In this document: positions 7,473-15,187 of the stretch, in pieces
Layout of the letters: every line of letters begins with the position of its first letter
How positions within the stretch are numbered: the stretch's first letter is position 1
NCBI GenBank assembly: GCA_947483545.1
Contig: CANKNP010000060.1
Coordinates: 1-18,351 of the forward strand
Length of the DNA stretch: 18,351 nt
Direction: 5' to 3'
Source: Deltaproteobacteria bacterium
GTDB taxonomy: Bacteria; Myxococcota; UBA796; SXON01
Program-made: the position numbers and the translations under genes
Notes under the pieces: model-generated
What the model was told of the DNA's origin: nothing
The model's input: the letters and a program-made list of their open reading frames with translations, nothing else
The model's database searches: none

Positions 7473-7532
7473 CAAGGCTCCTGGGCGGGGCAATCGTAGC
7501 ACGGTGGATCCGGCCGCCACCCTCTCCGCTTC

Positions 7533-8909
7533 ATGATACCCACCCCCATGGCCGATCTCCTCGTCGCACACAGCCTGCACGCGGGTCTGGACCGGCGGGG
7601 AGAGGCGGAGTCGAGGCCCTACCCGCCGCTCGGCCCGCTGGTCACGGTCTCGGAGCTGGAGCGGGCCGGGCACGATGTCGCGGTGTACGACGGCACGTTC
7701 GGCCGCGTCGAGGACTTCGCCGCCTCGCTCGCCGGGCACCACCCCCGCCAGGTCGCGATCCTCGCGGACCCGCACAACATCTCGCAGAAGATGTGTCTGA
7801 CCGTGTGGCGGACCGCCGCGTTGCAGATGGTCGGGATGGCTCGGGCCGCAGGCGCGCGGGTGATCGTCGCCGGGCCGGACGTTTCCGACCACCCGGAGGT
7901 CTACAAAGCACACGGGGTCACCGTTGTCGTCGGGGAGCACGACGAGGCCGCGCTGGCCTGGGCGCGGGACGAGGCGGTGATGCCGGGGCGCCAGCGGCCC
8001 CGCACCAGCTTGGCGGGGTTGCCCCTGCCCGCCTGGGAACGCACGTCGATGGCCAAATACGCCCAGGTCTGGCGGCAAGCGCATGGCACCTGGGAGATGA
8101 ACGTCTCCACCGCGCGAGGATGCCCGTATCGGTGCAACTGGTGCGCGAAACCCACATGGGGTCGCCGCTACACGGTCCGCCCGGTCGAGGAGGTGTGGCA
8201 CGAGATCCGTGAACTACGCGCGAGGTATGCGCCGGATCGCATCTGGTTCACGGATGACATCTTCGCGATCCAGCGCGAGTGGCTGGCGCGCTTTGCCGAG
8301 CTGGCGAGCCCGGATCCTATCCCGTTCAAATGCCTCTCTCGCGCCGATCTCCTGACGGATGTGCGGGCCGTGCAGGATTTGGCCCGGGCGGGGGCAGCCG
8401 AAGTCTGGCTCGGGGCCGAGAGCGGGAGCGACGCCGTGCTCAAGGGCATGGACAAAGACGGCACGGTCGCCGAGATCCGCGAGGCCTGTCGGCTTCTCCG
8501 CTCGTTTGGGATCCGCGTCGGATTGTTCCTTCAGTTGGGCTATCCCGGCGAGGATTACGAGGCGCTCATGCAGACGGTCCGGATGGTCCGGGATCTGCGC
8601 CCTGAGCAGATCGGCGTGTCTGTCAGCTACCCATTGCCGGGGACGGTATTTTGGGACCGGGTGATGGCCGGCCGGCCAGCGGGGGAGGCGCCGAGCGTGC
8701 GCTGGTCGGGCTCGATGGAGAACCGGGTGATGTTTCAGAGCCCTTACCCCCAGCAGTTCTACGACGCCGCGCGGGACCTGCTCAGGGCGGAGCACGCGCT
8801 GTCGCGGTTCGCGAGCGCGCCGTCGATGCAGGCGGCCAGCCGGGTGCCGTGGCATCTGGGGAGCTGGCCGGTGGCGAGGGCACGGGTGTGGGCGGGGGGG
8901 CGGGGGTAG
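7533..8909 (+). CDS. B12-binding-domain radical SAM protein
   Basis: A protein of 458 residues with an N-terminal cobalamin-binding-like Rossmann domain (about 1-150: PPLGPL at 31-36, then AGARVIVAGP and the GEHD motif, where most relatives have GEGE). The radical SAM barrel follows, with cluster ligands C197, C201 and C204 in ARGCPYRCNWC. Further hallmarks are IWFTDDIF, AEVWLGAESGSD and a Gly-rich LQLGYPGED. This is the BchE/HpnP-like class of cobalamin-associated radical SAM enzymes, which perform methylations, cyclisations or rearrangements, but the substrate cannot be told. It is transcribed divergently from the giant surface protein across only 60 bp. Two ATGs (7533, 7548) are possible and neither has a clear ribosome binding site. 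No dedicated pathway partners are visible nearby. Confidence 0.85.
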   Translation: MIPTPMADLLVAHSLHAGLDRRGEAESRPYPPLGPLVTVSELERAGHDVAVYDGTFGRVEDFAASLAGHHPRQVAILADPHNISQKMCLTVWRTAALQMVGMARAAGARVIVAGPDVSDHPEVYKAHGVTVVVGEHDEAALAWARDEAVMPGRQRPRTSLAGLPLPAWERTSMAKYAQVWRQAHGTWEMNVSTARGCPYRCNWCAKPTWGRRYTVRPVEEVWHEIRELRARYAPDRIWFTDDIFAIQREWLARFAELASPDPIPFKCLSRADLLTDVRAVQDLARAGAAEVWLGAESGSDAVLKGMDKDGTVAEIREACRLLRSFGIRVGLFLQLGYPGEDYEALMQTVRMVRDLRPEQIGVSVSYPLPGTVFWDRVMAGRPAGEAPSVRWSGSMENRVMFQSPYPQQFYDAARDLLRAEHALSRFASAPSMQAASRVPWHLGSWPVARARVWAGGRG

Positions 8910-8920
8910 CGGTGGGATCT

Positions 8921-8973
8921 GGGGGATCCTGCCCTTCGGCGTTCATCGAACGGGGGTGTTCATGAACGTGGAG
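8921..8973 (+). repeat. Dispersed hairpin repeat, solitary copy
   Basis: CGTTCAT (8940-8946) and ATGAACG (8962-8968) form a 7-bp stem around a G-rich loop. They are preceded by GGGGGATCCTGCC and followed by TGGAG. The same ordered blocks occur in the array at 14374-14530, giving roughly 50 bp of similarity. It lies between the radical SAM stop codon and the MopE fragment, and it supplies that fragment's last codons. Confidence 0.7.
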
Positions 8974-9110
8974 CGGTAGTCGTTGTCGGAGCCGCCGGAG
9001 CAGTCCGCGTCGATGCCATCGTACCGCGCCGGGGAAACCCCACCGTCGGTGTCATCGCAGTCGTCGCCCTCGAATTGGTCGGAGGCGAACCCGTGCCCGT
9101 CCTGATCGGC
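8943..9110 (-). pseudogene. MopE-type repeat fragment
   Basis: On the minus strand, ADQDGHGFASDQ, EGDDCDDTDGG and DGIDADCSGGSDND form one complete MopE-type repeat, closely matching units of the giant surface protein (for example DQDGHDATAY, AGDDCDD). Upstream of 9110 the frame loses all repeat character, although it stays open to 9188. The end of the frame is provided by the hairpin repeat at 8940-8968, followed by a stop. There is no signal peptide, export tag or start with a ribosome binding site. It is therefore a gene remnant or a displaced cassette, lying just downstream of selD on the same strand. Confidence 0.75.
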
Positions 9111-9197
9111 GCGCGCGGCCAGATCGGCCAGAGCGGTAGCGGCGCTTTGCCAGGCGGGCGTCGGACTTGTTGAAAACCGGTATCGCACCGTCTGGCC

Positions 9198-10316
9198 CTA
9201 TCGCGGCGTTGCTCCCGCGGCCCAGGCGGTAGGTGTCATCGATCGCGACAGTGCCTCGCGGATCAGGAGGCTCAGGCCTCCCGGCGGGAGCGTCCTCACC
9301 CGGCCTATCTCCCGGACCGCCTCGAAGCCGCGCTTGTGGAACACCTCGAGCACAGCGGGGACACTCCTGGCATCGCACGAGACCAAGAGACCACCGCTCG
9401 TCTGGGGGTCCGTGAGCAGCGCACGGTCTACGTCCGCGAAGCCTTCGGGCAGCCCGATCCCCGAGTGGTAGCTCGCCCAGTTGCGACGAGATGCGCCCGT
9501 CAAAAGACCGCGCTCCGCCAGCTCGCGCACCCCTGGGAGCAGCGGCACCCTGTCCCAGTCGATCACCACCTGTAGTCCCGATCCGCGCGCCAGCTCGAGG
9601 GCGTGGCCGGCGAGGCCGAAGCCCGTCACATCCGTCAGCGCGTGCACGCCGGGCAGCGCGGCGAGGTCCGGGCCGGGGGTGTTCAGCCGGGTGGTGCTCG
9701 CGATGAGCCTCTCGTACCCGGCTGCGTCCAGCTCGCCCTTCTTGAGCGCGGCGGAGAGCACACCCACCCCGATCGGCTTGCCCAGCACAAGGCGATCCCC
9801 AGGCCGCGCATCCGAGTTCCTCCTCACCCGACCAGGGTGCATGAGCCCGAGCGCCACGAGCCCGTAGATGGGCTCAACGGAGTCGATCGAGTGCCCGCCA
9901 GCGACCGGGATGCCGGCTTCCCGACAGACAGAGGCGCCTCCTTCGAGGATGCGAGCGATCGTGTCCACCGGAAGGACGCTGATCGGCATGCCCACGATCG
10001 CCAACGCCAGGATCGGCCGGCCCCCCATCGCGTAGACGTCGCTCAGCGCGTTGGTCGCCGCGATGCGCCCAAAGTCGAACGGGTCGTCCACGATCGGCAT
10101 GAAGAAGTCTGTCGTCGCGATCAGCGCCTGCTCGTCGTTCAGCCGGTACACGGCGGCGTCGTCCGAGGTCTCCAGCCCCACCAGGAGCTCTGGCGGCATG
10201 GGCATCTGCGTCGTGCCCTTCAGGATCGACTGGAGCACACCCGGCGCGATCTTGCAGCCGCACCCCCCGCCATGAGAGAGGGAGGTGAGCCGCGGGGGAG
10301 CTTCAGCTGCAGCCAT
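9198..10316 (-). CDS. selD: Selenide, water dikinase (selenophosphate synthase)
   Basis: A 372-residue protein that makes selenophosphate from selenide and ATP, the selenium donor for selenocysteine and tRNA selenouridine. The N terminus carries the catalytic motif SHGGGCGCKIAP, with C19 and K22 at the positions of the essential Cys and Lys of E. coli SelD (Cys, not selenocysteine). The ATP and metal-binding segments follow: ETSDDAAVYRL, TTDFFMPIVDDPFDFGRIAA, NALSDVYAMGG, AGGHSID and LTDVTGFGLAGH, then TDPQTSGGLL. The ATG at 10316 gives the standard start of the family. A GTG-initiated frame reaches 10427, but this extension overlaps the preceding gene's stop and lacks family similarity. The C-terminal 16 residues extend slightly past the usual end. 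No selA, selB or tRNA-2-selenouridine synthase is in view. Confidence 0.95.
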   Translation of the reverse strand: MAAAEAPPRLTSLSHGGGCGCKIAPGVLQSILKGTTQMPMPPELLVGLETSDDAAVYRLNDEQALIATTDFFMPIVDDPFDFGRIAATNALSDVYAMGGRPILALAIVGMPISVLPVDTIARILEGGASVCREAGIPVAGGHSIDSVEPIYGLVALGLMHPGRVRRNSDARPGDRLVLGKPIGVGVLSAALKKGELDAAGYERLIASTTRLNTPGPDLAALPGVHALTDVTGFGLAGHALELARGSGLQVVIDWDRVPLLPGVRELAERGLLTGASRRNWASYHSGIGLPEGFADVDRALLTDPQTSGGLLVSCDARSVPAVLEVFHKRGFEAVREIGRVRTLPPGGLSLLIREALSRSMTPTAWAAGATPR

Positions 10317-10420
10317 GGTCGATCCGGGATGTCCAGATCTACGGCCGGACCCTGCCGTGGCCGTCCGCCCGACGACCGATGCCTTTGCCACGCGTCGGGC
10401 GTAGGGGGAGCGCCCCGCCC

Positions 10421-13400
10421 CTACCACGACTCAAACGTCTCCCACCCCGTATTGAACGCAGCGCCCGTGACCTCACACGAGCACCACGTATACGCGCCGC
10501 TCGGGCTGCAAGCGCCGGCTGCGCTGCCCCCGCCTTCGTCGTAGGCGTAGTGGATCGCGCTGGCCAGCCGCTCGGCGAGCTCCGCCAGATCGGTGTCGTC
10601 CACCCCATCCTCCCGAACCCACGCAAAGCCGATGCGTCCGTCCGGGTAATTGTGGTCGTTGGACCACGACCGCGCGGCGTAAACCTGGTGGGACACAAAC
10701 TTTTTCATGGTGTCCAAATCGACCATGGTATCGCCATAGCCGCTCTCGCTTTGCCAGACCGCGTTCATCAACGGCACATACGCTCGGCCAAGGTACGACT
10801 GCGCCGTGTCCACATCGGACGCTCCGACCTCGGCGTGCTGGGCAAAATGCTGGACGTAGCTGTTCAGGCTCGACGAGACGTCGGCCACCGTTGCGCCGGG
10901 GACGCAGGCGTAATGCGGGTCGGCGTACACCTCTTGCGCCCAGAAACGCACGTACAGGTTGGCCGTGCTCCAGAACGAAGCATCCTGAAGCCAATCCTGA
11001 ACATACGGTTTGTACACGGCGAAGTTCGTCGTGTCCTGCCCCATGCCGACCACGTAGACGATGCCCTCGGCAGGGGTCGCCCCCGACGATCCCTCGTACA
11101 ATCCCCGAATCGCCTCCAACGCATCGGCCCGCACACTGTCGTCGCTGCGCACCGTGGACGGCAGCTCGTTGATCGCCCAGGTGTCGCCGCCCTCGACGTT
11201 GTACCCGGCGGCGTCCATGAGATCGCGGAACGCAACGCCCTTGTCGTACCAGGAGCCGGACTCGCCGCTCCAGGTGGACCAATGGAACTCTGCCACGGCA
11301 TGAAAGTGGTCGCCCCGCGCGCGGATCCCCGCGGGCTCGTCTCCGGCGCGGGGGGTGGTCTTGTCGGTGCTGTTCGCCGGGAGGGTCAGCCAGTAGTCGG
11401 CGCAGTAGGAGGGATCCGCCTCAAGCGCGTCGGCGAGCACGGTCCATGCGCTCGGGGTGTAGAGGATCACCTCCGCGTCGGTCTCGCAGTCGCAGGAGCC
11501 GCAGTCGACGTCGCAACTCCAGCAGCTCTCATCGCTGTCACACGCCATGTCGCCGCAGTAGCTACCTTCGTTGTCCACCGGCGTCGGGGCGATCTCGGAG
11601 GCCGTGCCTGCCGCGCTGACCAGGCCGGCGGCCGTCGCGGTGACGCTGCAGGTCCAGGTCTCGGTGTCCACGATCTCGACGCCGTCCACGGTATCGCCCG
11701 TCGCGCTGGTCGTCGTTGCGCCGGTGTACGCGACCCCATCCCTCGCCCAGGCGTACGTGTACGCATCGATCGCGTCCCCGTCGGCATCTGAGGAGGCGGT
11801 GGTGACGGAGCAGATCAGATCGTCGCCCGCCTCGGGGTTGCTTGGGCTGATCGACACCCCGGGCGCGCTCGGCGCGGAGTCGAGGATCGTGACAGTCGCG
11901 CTGCTCGCTGCAGGCCCATCGGCCTCGCCGTCGTTGGGCGTGACAACGACGTACACGGACTGGCCTTTGTTGAAGTCCGTCGTGCCGGAGAGCGTGGACG
12001 AGGTCCCAACCAGCGCGCTGTCCACATACCAGGCGTAGGCGTAGACGATGGCGTCACCATCCGCGTCGCTGACGGACGGGCTCGCGGTGAGCGTATCGTT
12101 GGTGTAGGCCGCGCTCGGTGAGATGCTGACACTCGTGCCGGTGGGCGGGCTGTTGACGGACGTGGCGGTATCGCTTGTGACCGTCGCCCCGCTGTCGGTC
12201 CCGTCGTTCGGCGTGACGATGACGTAGATAGCGCTGCCCTTTCCGAACAGGTCTGGGGTGAGGCCCGATGCTGTGCTCACCTCGGACCCGTTGACGTACC
12301 AACTGTAGGCGTAAGAGATGCTGTCTCCGTCGTCGTCGGTGGCAGCTCCCAGGATCGCCGTCACGGTGTCGCTCTCGGACGGGCTCGTGGTCGAGAGGCT
12401 CACGCTGCCGAGGGTCGGCGCGGTGTTCAGGACGACGATCGGCTCAGAGCGGATGGCGGTGCCATCGAGCTCTCCGTCGGTTGGGGTCCCGATGCAGGTC
12501 AGCGCATCGTCCCGCGAGAACAGCGAGCCGTCGAGAGTGGCAGTGCTGGCGACGACGACACCGTCCACCTCCCAACTGTAGCGCCAAGCTTCGGCGTCTC
12601 CGTCTACATCCTCAAAGCCAGCGGCCACGCAGTTGGCGGTCGTGGTCTCGTAGGCGACCGCAGGATCGATCCCGAGGCTCCCGCCGGTGGGCGCTGTGTT
12701 GTCGATCAGCAGATCCTCGCTGGTGACCGGCTCGCCGTCCTCAAACCCGTCGTTCGGGGTCGCCTCGACGTGCACGAGCTGGTGCTTGCTGAAGAGATCG
12801 CCGGTGAGCGTGTCATCCTCGCCGCTCTGTACGAGGGCACCGTCCACGTACCAGTCGTACCCCACAGTGACAGGGTCGCCGTCGGCGTCCTGAACGCCCG
12901 AGGCGGTGGCGACGACGAGGCTCTCCTCGCCCGCGGGCGTCGGGGACAGCGTGACGGCCTCCGCAGTTGGGGCGGTGTTCTGAACGATGACCGCGTCCGT
13001 GACGGGCTCGCCGGGCCCGATGGGGCTGACGGTCACCTCCCAGGTCTCTCCATGCACGCCGGTTTCGCCGGGGACCGTGTCGCCTCCGTACGGGGTGGCA
13101 GCGCCTTCACGGGTCCAGACGTAGGTCAGGCGGACCTCATCACCATCGTCGTCGGTCGCGGTCGTCACGGCGACGAGCGGATCGGAGGCCAACGGGTCCG
13201 CAGGCGAGATGGCAACGGTCAGGATCGGGGGGCTGTCGAGGATGACCACGACGGCCTCGGCGGGCGCGCCGGGTTCGGTGCCGTCTGTGGGGGTCACGCG
13301 TACGGTCCAAGCCTCGCCCTTGGTCGTCTCGCTGGCGGGAACCGTGGACGCCGTCAAATCCGTGCGTTCTACGCCGTCTTGAAGCCATGTGTAGCTGTAG

Positions 13401-13621
13401 CTCACGCCGTCACCGTCGGGGTCTGCGGGGTCGAAGACGATCTCGACGACCAGATCCGAGAGCGTGCCGGGGCCGGCCGGAGTGAGGGCAATTCCAGGCG
13501 GGAGAGGCGGCCTGTTGCAGGCGATGAGGAGCAACAGCAAGGGGAGGGTGGGGAGCCGGCATGTACGGTCCGCGACGGGAAAATCGGCGAGAGGGGTCGG
13601 CAAGAGCGGCTCCGTGCACAC
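10421..13621 (-). CDS. Large lipoprotein with seven Ig/PKD-like modules and an unrecognised C-terminal domain
   Basis: A protein of 1,066 residues. LLLLLIAC ending at C35 is a lipobox, so it is a lipid-anchored secreted protein. Residues about 40-675 hold seven modules of some 90 residues, each with a (D)xDGD - YxYxW - (V)DG - VTPNDG - NTAP/DSAP pattern, as in PKD/cadherin-like beta-sandwiches stacked as stalks. A Cys-rich knot follows (YCGDMACDSDESCWSCDVDC, GSCDC). The last ~350 residues form a separate globular domain with ARGDHFHAVAEFHWSTW, TWAINELPS and YVVGMGQDT; clustered His, Glu, Asp and Trp suggest an enzyme or glycan binder, but I do not recognise the family. The frame starts with GTG at 13621. 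A TTG at 13603 has GGAG 6 nt upstream and may be the true start; the lipobox is kept either way. SelD follows 104 bp downstream on the same strand. Confidence 0.85.
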   Translation of the reverse strand: MCTEPLLPTPLADFPVADRTCRLPTLPLLLLLIACNRPPLPPGIALTPAGPGTLSDLVVEIVFDPADPDGDGVSYSYTWLQDGVERTDLTASTVPASETTKGEAWTVRVTPTDGTEPGAPAEAVVVILDSPPILTVAISPADPLASDPLVAVTTATDDDGDEVRLTYVWTREGAATPYGGDTVPGETGVHGETWEVTVSPIGPGEPVTDAVIVQNTAPTAEAVTLSPTPAGEESLVVATASGVQDADGDPVTVGYDWYVDGALVQSGEDDTLTGDLFSKHQLVHVEATPNDGFEDGEPVTSEDLLIDNTAPTGGSLGIDPAVAYETTTANCVAAGFEDVDGDAEAWRYSWEVDGVVVASTATLDGSLFSRDDALTCIGTPTDGELDGTAIRSEPIVVLNTAPTLGSVSLSTTSPSESDTVTAILGAATDDDGDSISYAYSWYVNGSEVSTASGLTPDLFGKGSAIYVIVTPNDGTDSGATVTSDTATSVNSPPTGTSVSISPSAAYTNDTLTASPSVSDADGDAIVYAYAWYVDSALVGTSSTLSGTTDFNKGQSVYVVVTPNDGEADGPAASSATVTILDSAPSAPGVSISPSNPEAGDDLICSVTTASSDADGDAIDAYTYAWARDGVAYTGATTTSATGDTVDGVEIVDTETWTCSVTATAAGLVSAAGTASEIAPTPVDNEGSYCGDMACDSDESCWSCDVDCGSCDCETDAEVILYTPSAWTVLADALEADPSYCADYWLTLPANSTDKTTPRAGDEPAGIRARGDHFHAVAEFHWSTWSGESGSWYDKGVAFRDLMDAAGYNVEGGDTWAINELPSTVRSDDSVRADALEAIRGLYEGSSGATPAEGIVYVVGMGQDTTNFAVYKPYVQDWLQDASFWSTANLYVRFWAQEVYADPHYACVPGATVADVSSSLNSYVQHFAQHAEVGASDVDTAQSYLGRAYVPLMNAVWQSESGYGDTMVDLDTMKKFVSHQVYAARSWSNDHNYPDGRIGFAWVREDGVDDTDLAELAERLASAIHYAYDEGGGSAAGACSPSGAYTWCSCEVTGAAFNTGWETFESW

Positions 13622-13690
13622 GGAGCATAGCGGGCTTGCGCCACAGGCGAGGCGACCGGCGCGGGGGGAGGACGTGATACCCTCGCTGCG

Positions 13691-13780
13691 ATGCTGGAGA
13701 TCGGCGCCCCGGTAGACCGCTACGTCGTCGAGGCCCTGCTTGGACGCGGCGGGATGGCGTGTGTTTGGAAGGTCCGGGAC
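13691..13780 (+). pseudogene. Ser/Thr protein kinase 5' stub
   Basis: From the ATG at 13691, about 30 codons read MLEIGAPVDRYVVEALLGRG then GMACVWKVRD. This is the canonical opening of bacterial Hanks-type kinases: strand beta1, the Gly-rich ATP loop (LGRGGMACVW) and strand beta2. The catalytic Lys, the HRD and DFG motifs and the rest of the ~270-residue domain are missing; the frame runs instead into Gly/Ala-rich sequence and the 52-bp tandem repeat. Only the 5' end of a kinase gene remains. It diverges from the large lipoprotein gene (start-to-start 69 bp), so its old promoter region may still be shared. Confidence 0.75.
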
Positions 13781-13928
13781 GGGGCGAAGGGCGGGGTGCT
13801 GGCGTTCCGGGCGAGTGGGACGGTGAAGGTGCAGGAGGCAGTGCTTGGGGGAACCGGAGCGAACGGGCGCCTACAGGGCTCGAACCTGGCGGGAGGCGGT
13901 AGCAGCTTCGGCGGAAGCGGATCCGCCG

Positions 13929-14158
13929 CACCGGGGCCAAAGACGACGCCAGCGGCGAACACTTTGGGGGTGGTGAACGCCACCGGGGCCAAAGACGACG
14001 CCGGCGGCGAACACTTTGGGGGTGGTGAACGGCACCGGGGCCAAAGACGACGCCAGCGGCGAACACTTTGGGGGTGGTGAACGCCACCGAGGCCAAAGAC
14101 GACGCCGGCGGCGAACACTTTGGGGGTGGTGAACGCCACCGGGGCCAAAGACGACGCT
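13929..14158 (+). repeat. 52-bp tandem repeat, four full copies plus a partial
   Basis: Four head-to-tail units of exactly 52 bp start at 13929, 13981, 14033 and 14085. A partial fifth starts at 14137 and stops after about 22 bp. Units differ at only a few positions (for example CCAGC/CCGGC, and CGAGG for CGGGG in the fourth). Each contains GGTGG-TGAACG-CCACC across the unit boundary, a 5-bp stem that can form a small hairpin. The length is not a multiple of 3, so any reading frame shifts from copy to copy, which argues against a coding role. No spacers are present, so it is not CRISPR. Confidence 0.9.
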
Positions 14159-14193
14159 GAGGCGGTGGCCCAGAGCCCGCCGGCATGTCCGGA

Positions 14194-14256
14194 TCATCCA
14201 GCACGGTGGAAGCACGTCTGGATAATGACCGAACAGAAGTGAGGGGCTCAGTTTTG
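14194..14256 (+). repeat. Dispersed hairpin-plus-box element, copy 1
   Basis: A hairpin (ATCCAG 14196-14201 with CTGGAT 14218-14223, loop containing GGTGGA) is followed by a conserved box at 14227-14256. The box matches the reverse complement of 16631-16660 in 28 of 30 positions; its core is GTGAGGGGCTCAG. It lies in non-coding sequence between the 52-bp repeats and the hairpin array. It may be a small non-autonomous repeat or an RNA element. Confidence 0.65.
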
Positions 14257-14373
14257 GCACACGGGGGTCCGGGAGGGATGGGGCGAATACCGCAGCGCGG
14301 GCACCGCCCGCAACCCAACCCGGAGCGCCGGGGGTGGCGGCGTATACGCGCGGGTGAGCCGTCCGGAGGAGAC

Positions 14374-14530
14374 TTGGGGGATCCCCTGCCTCGGCGTTCA
14401 TTCGCGGGGGGGGTCGATGAACGTGGAGGCGACAGATGTCGGGGATCTCCCGTCGGCGTTCATCTCCGGGGGGGGGGCGATGAACGTGGAGGCGACAGAT
14501 GTCGGGGATCTCCCGCCTCGGCGTTCATCC
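14374..14530 (+). repeat. Array of 62-65-bp hairpin repeats
   Basis: CGTTCAT starts at 14395, 14457 and 14522. The first two are closed by ATGAACG (14417-14423, 14480-14486) around a poly-G loop; the third lacks its right arm. Between them lies a conserved block TGGAGGCGACAGATGTCGGG followed by GATCTCCCG, which itself contains small dyads (GACA/TGTC). The spacing is 62 then 65 bp. A diverged solitary copy lies at 8921-8973. In both places a truncated MopE gene is next to the repeat. Confidence 0.8.
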
Positions 14531-14607
14531 TCCGGTGCTCCAGATTGACCAGCCGGGCCGAAGCCGATATTTCACCGCAATGCTCCTTGTCGCCCGCGAA
14601 GTCGTAG

Positions 14608-15078
14608 CCTCGCCGGACCCGGCGTGACCCCGGCCCGGTCGATGCGGACGGGGACGGCGCCTATGCCGACGCCGATTGCGACGACGGGAACACAGCGATC
14701 TTCCCCGGTGCCGCCGAGCTCGCGTGCAACGACCTCGACGATAACTGCGACGCTGCGACGATGGACGCCCCCGACCTCGACACCGACGGCGCCTCCTCCC
14801 GCGAGGACTGCGACGACACAGACGCCCTCGCGGCCCCTGGGCTCCAGGAGGTCGCCTGCTCCGGCGTAGACGAGGACTGCGACACCGCCACCCTCGACGG
14901 CATCGACGCGGATCAGGACGGCTGGACCGACTGCGACGACTGCGACGACCAGGATCCACTCGTCAGCCCCGGGATCCCCGAGCTCTCGTGCAACGCCGTG
15001 GACCACGACTGCTCGGATCTGACCGCCGACATCGCCGACGCAGACGCCGACGGGTTCGGGTACTCGGCGCAGCCGTGA
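14608..15078 (+). pseudogene. Headless MopE-type repeat protein
   Basis: The open frame after a TAG (14605-14607) encodes three MopE-type repeats and the start of a fourth: VDADGDGAYADADCDDGNTA, IFPGAAE, DNCD; DTDGASSREDCDDTDA, DEDCD; DADQDGWTDCDDCDDQDPL, DHDCSDL; then DADADGFGYSAQP and stop. No start codon lies before the repeats; the first ATG (14761) is inside the second unit. There is no signal peptide or C-terminal tag. An ATG at 14580 in another frame (MLLVAREVVASPDPA) could be the lost start if a frameshift occurred near 14620, but that is speculative. This is probably a remnant of a secreted metal- or calcium-binding protein, with the repeat array at 14374-14530 directly upstream. Confidence 0.7.
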
Positions 15079-15187
15079 TCGACGCGCTCCCGGGGGGGCC
15101 CGCCGATGCGTGCGGCGTTCCACGGCCCGACCCAGCGCCCGCTCCCGCCGAGCGAGCCGCCCGCTCTCCCCGGATCCCGGTGACCCC

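Noticed and set aside
3180..7499. A 1,439-codon open frame on the plus strand, Val/Ala/Gly/Asp-rich.
   Set aside because: It is the antisense shadow of the MopE/beta-helix gene: GAC-rich codons read as GTC on the other strand, avoiding stops. It has no signal, no domain and no ribosome binding site, and its repeats mirror the sense repeats.
7473..8201. N-terminal extension of the giant surface protein.
   Set aside because: The frame is open, but it overlaps the convincing radical SAM gene on the opposite strand, would place the signal peptide in the interior, and has no coding character.
9111..9188. N-terminal 26 codons of the MopE fragment as a signal peptide.
   Set aside because: The residues are not hydrophobic enough, there is no cleavage site or ribosome binding site, and MopE similarity begins abruptly at 9110.
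12770..13630. A 286-codon plus-strand frame opposite the large lipoprotein.
   Set aside because: It is a shadow of the Ig/PKD-like modules on the minus strand, without start signals or domain features.
13929..14158. CRISPR array.
   Set aside because: Units are contiguous with no unique spacers, and no cas genes are present.
14185..14607. A 140-codon frame covering the dispersed element and hairpin repeats.
   Set aside because: Its resemblance to a frame opposite 16304-16924 comes from the shared nucleotide element, and the frame crosses repeat units of non-triplet spacing; a protein is unlikely.
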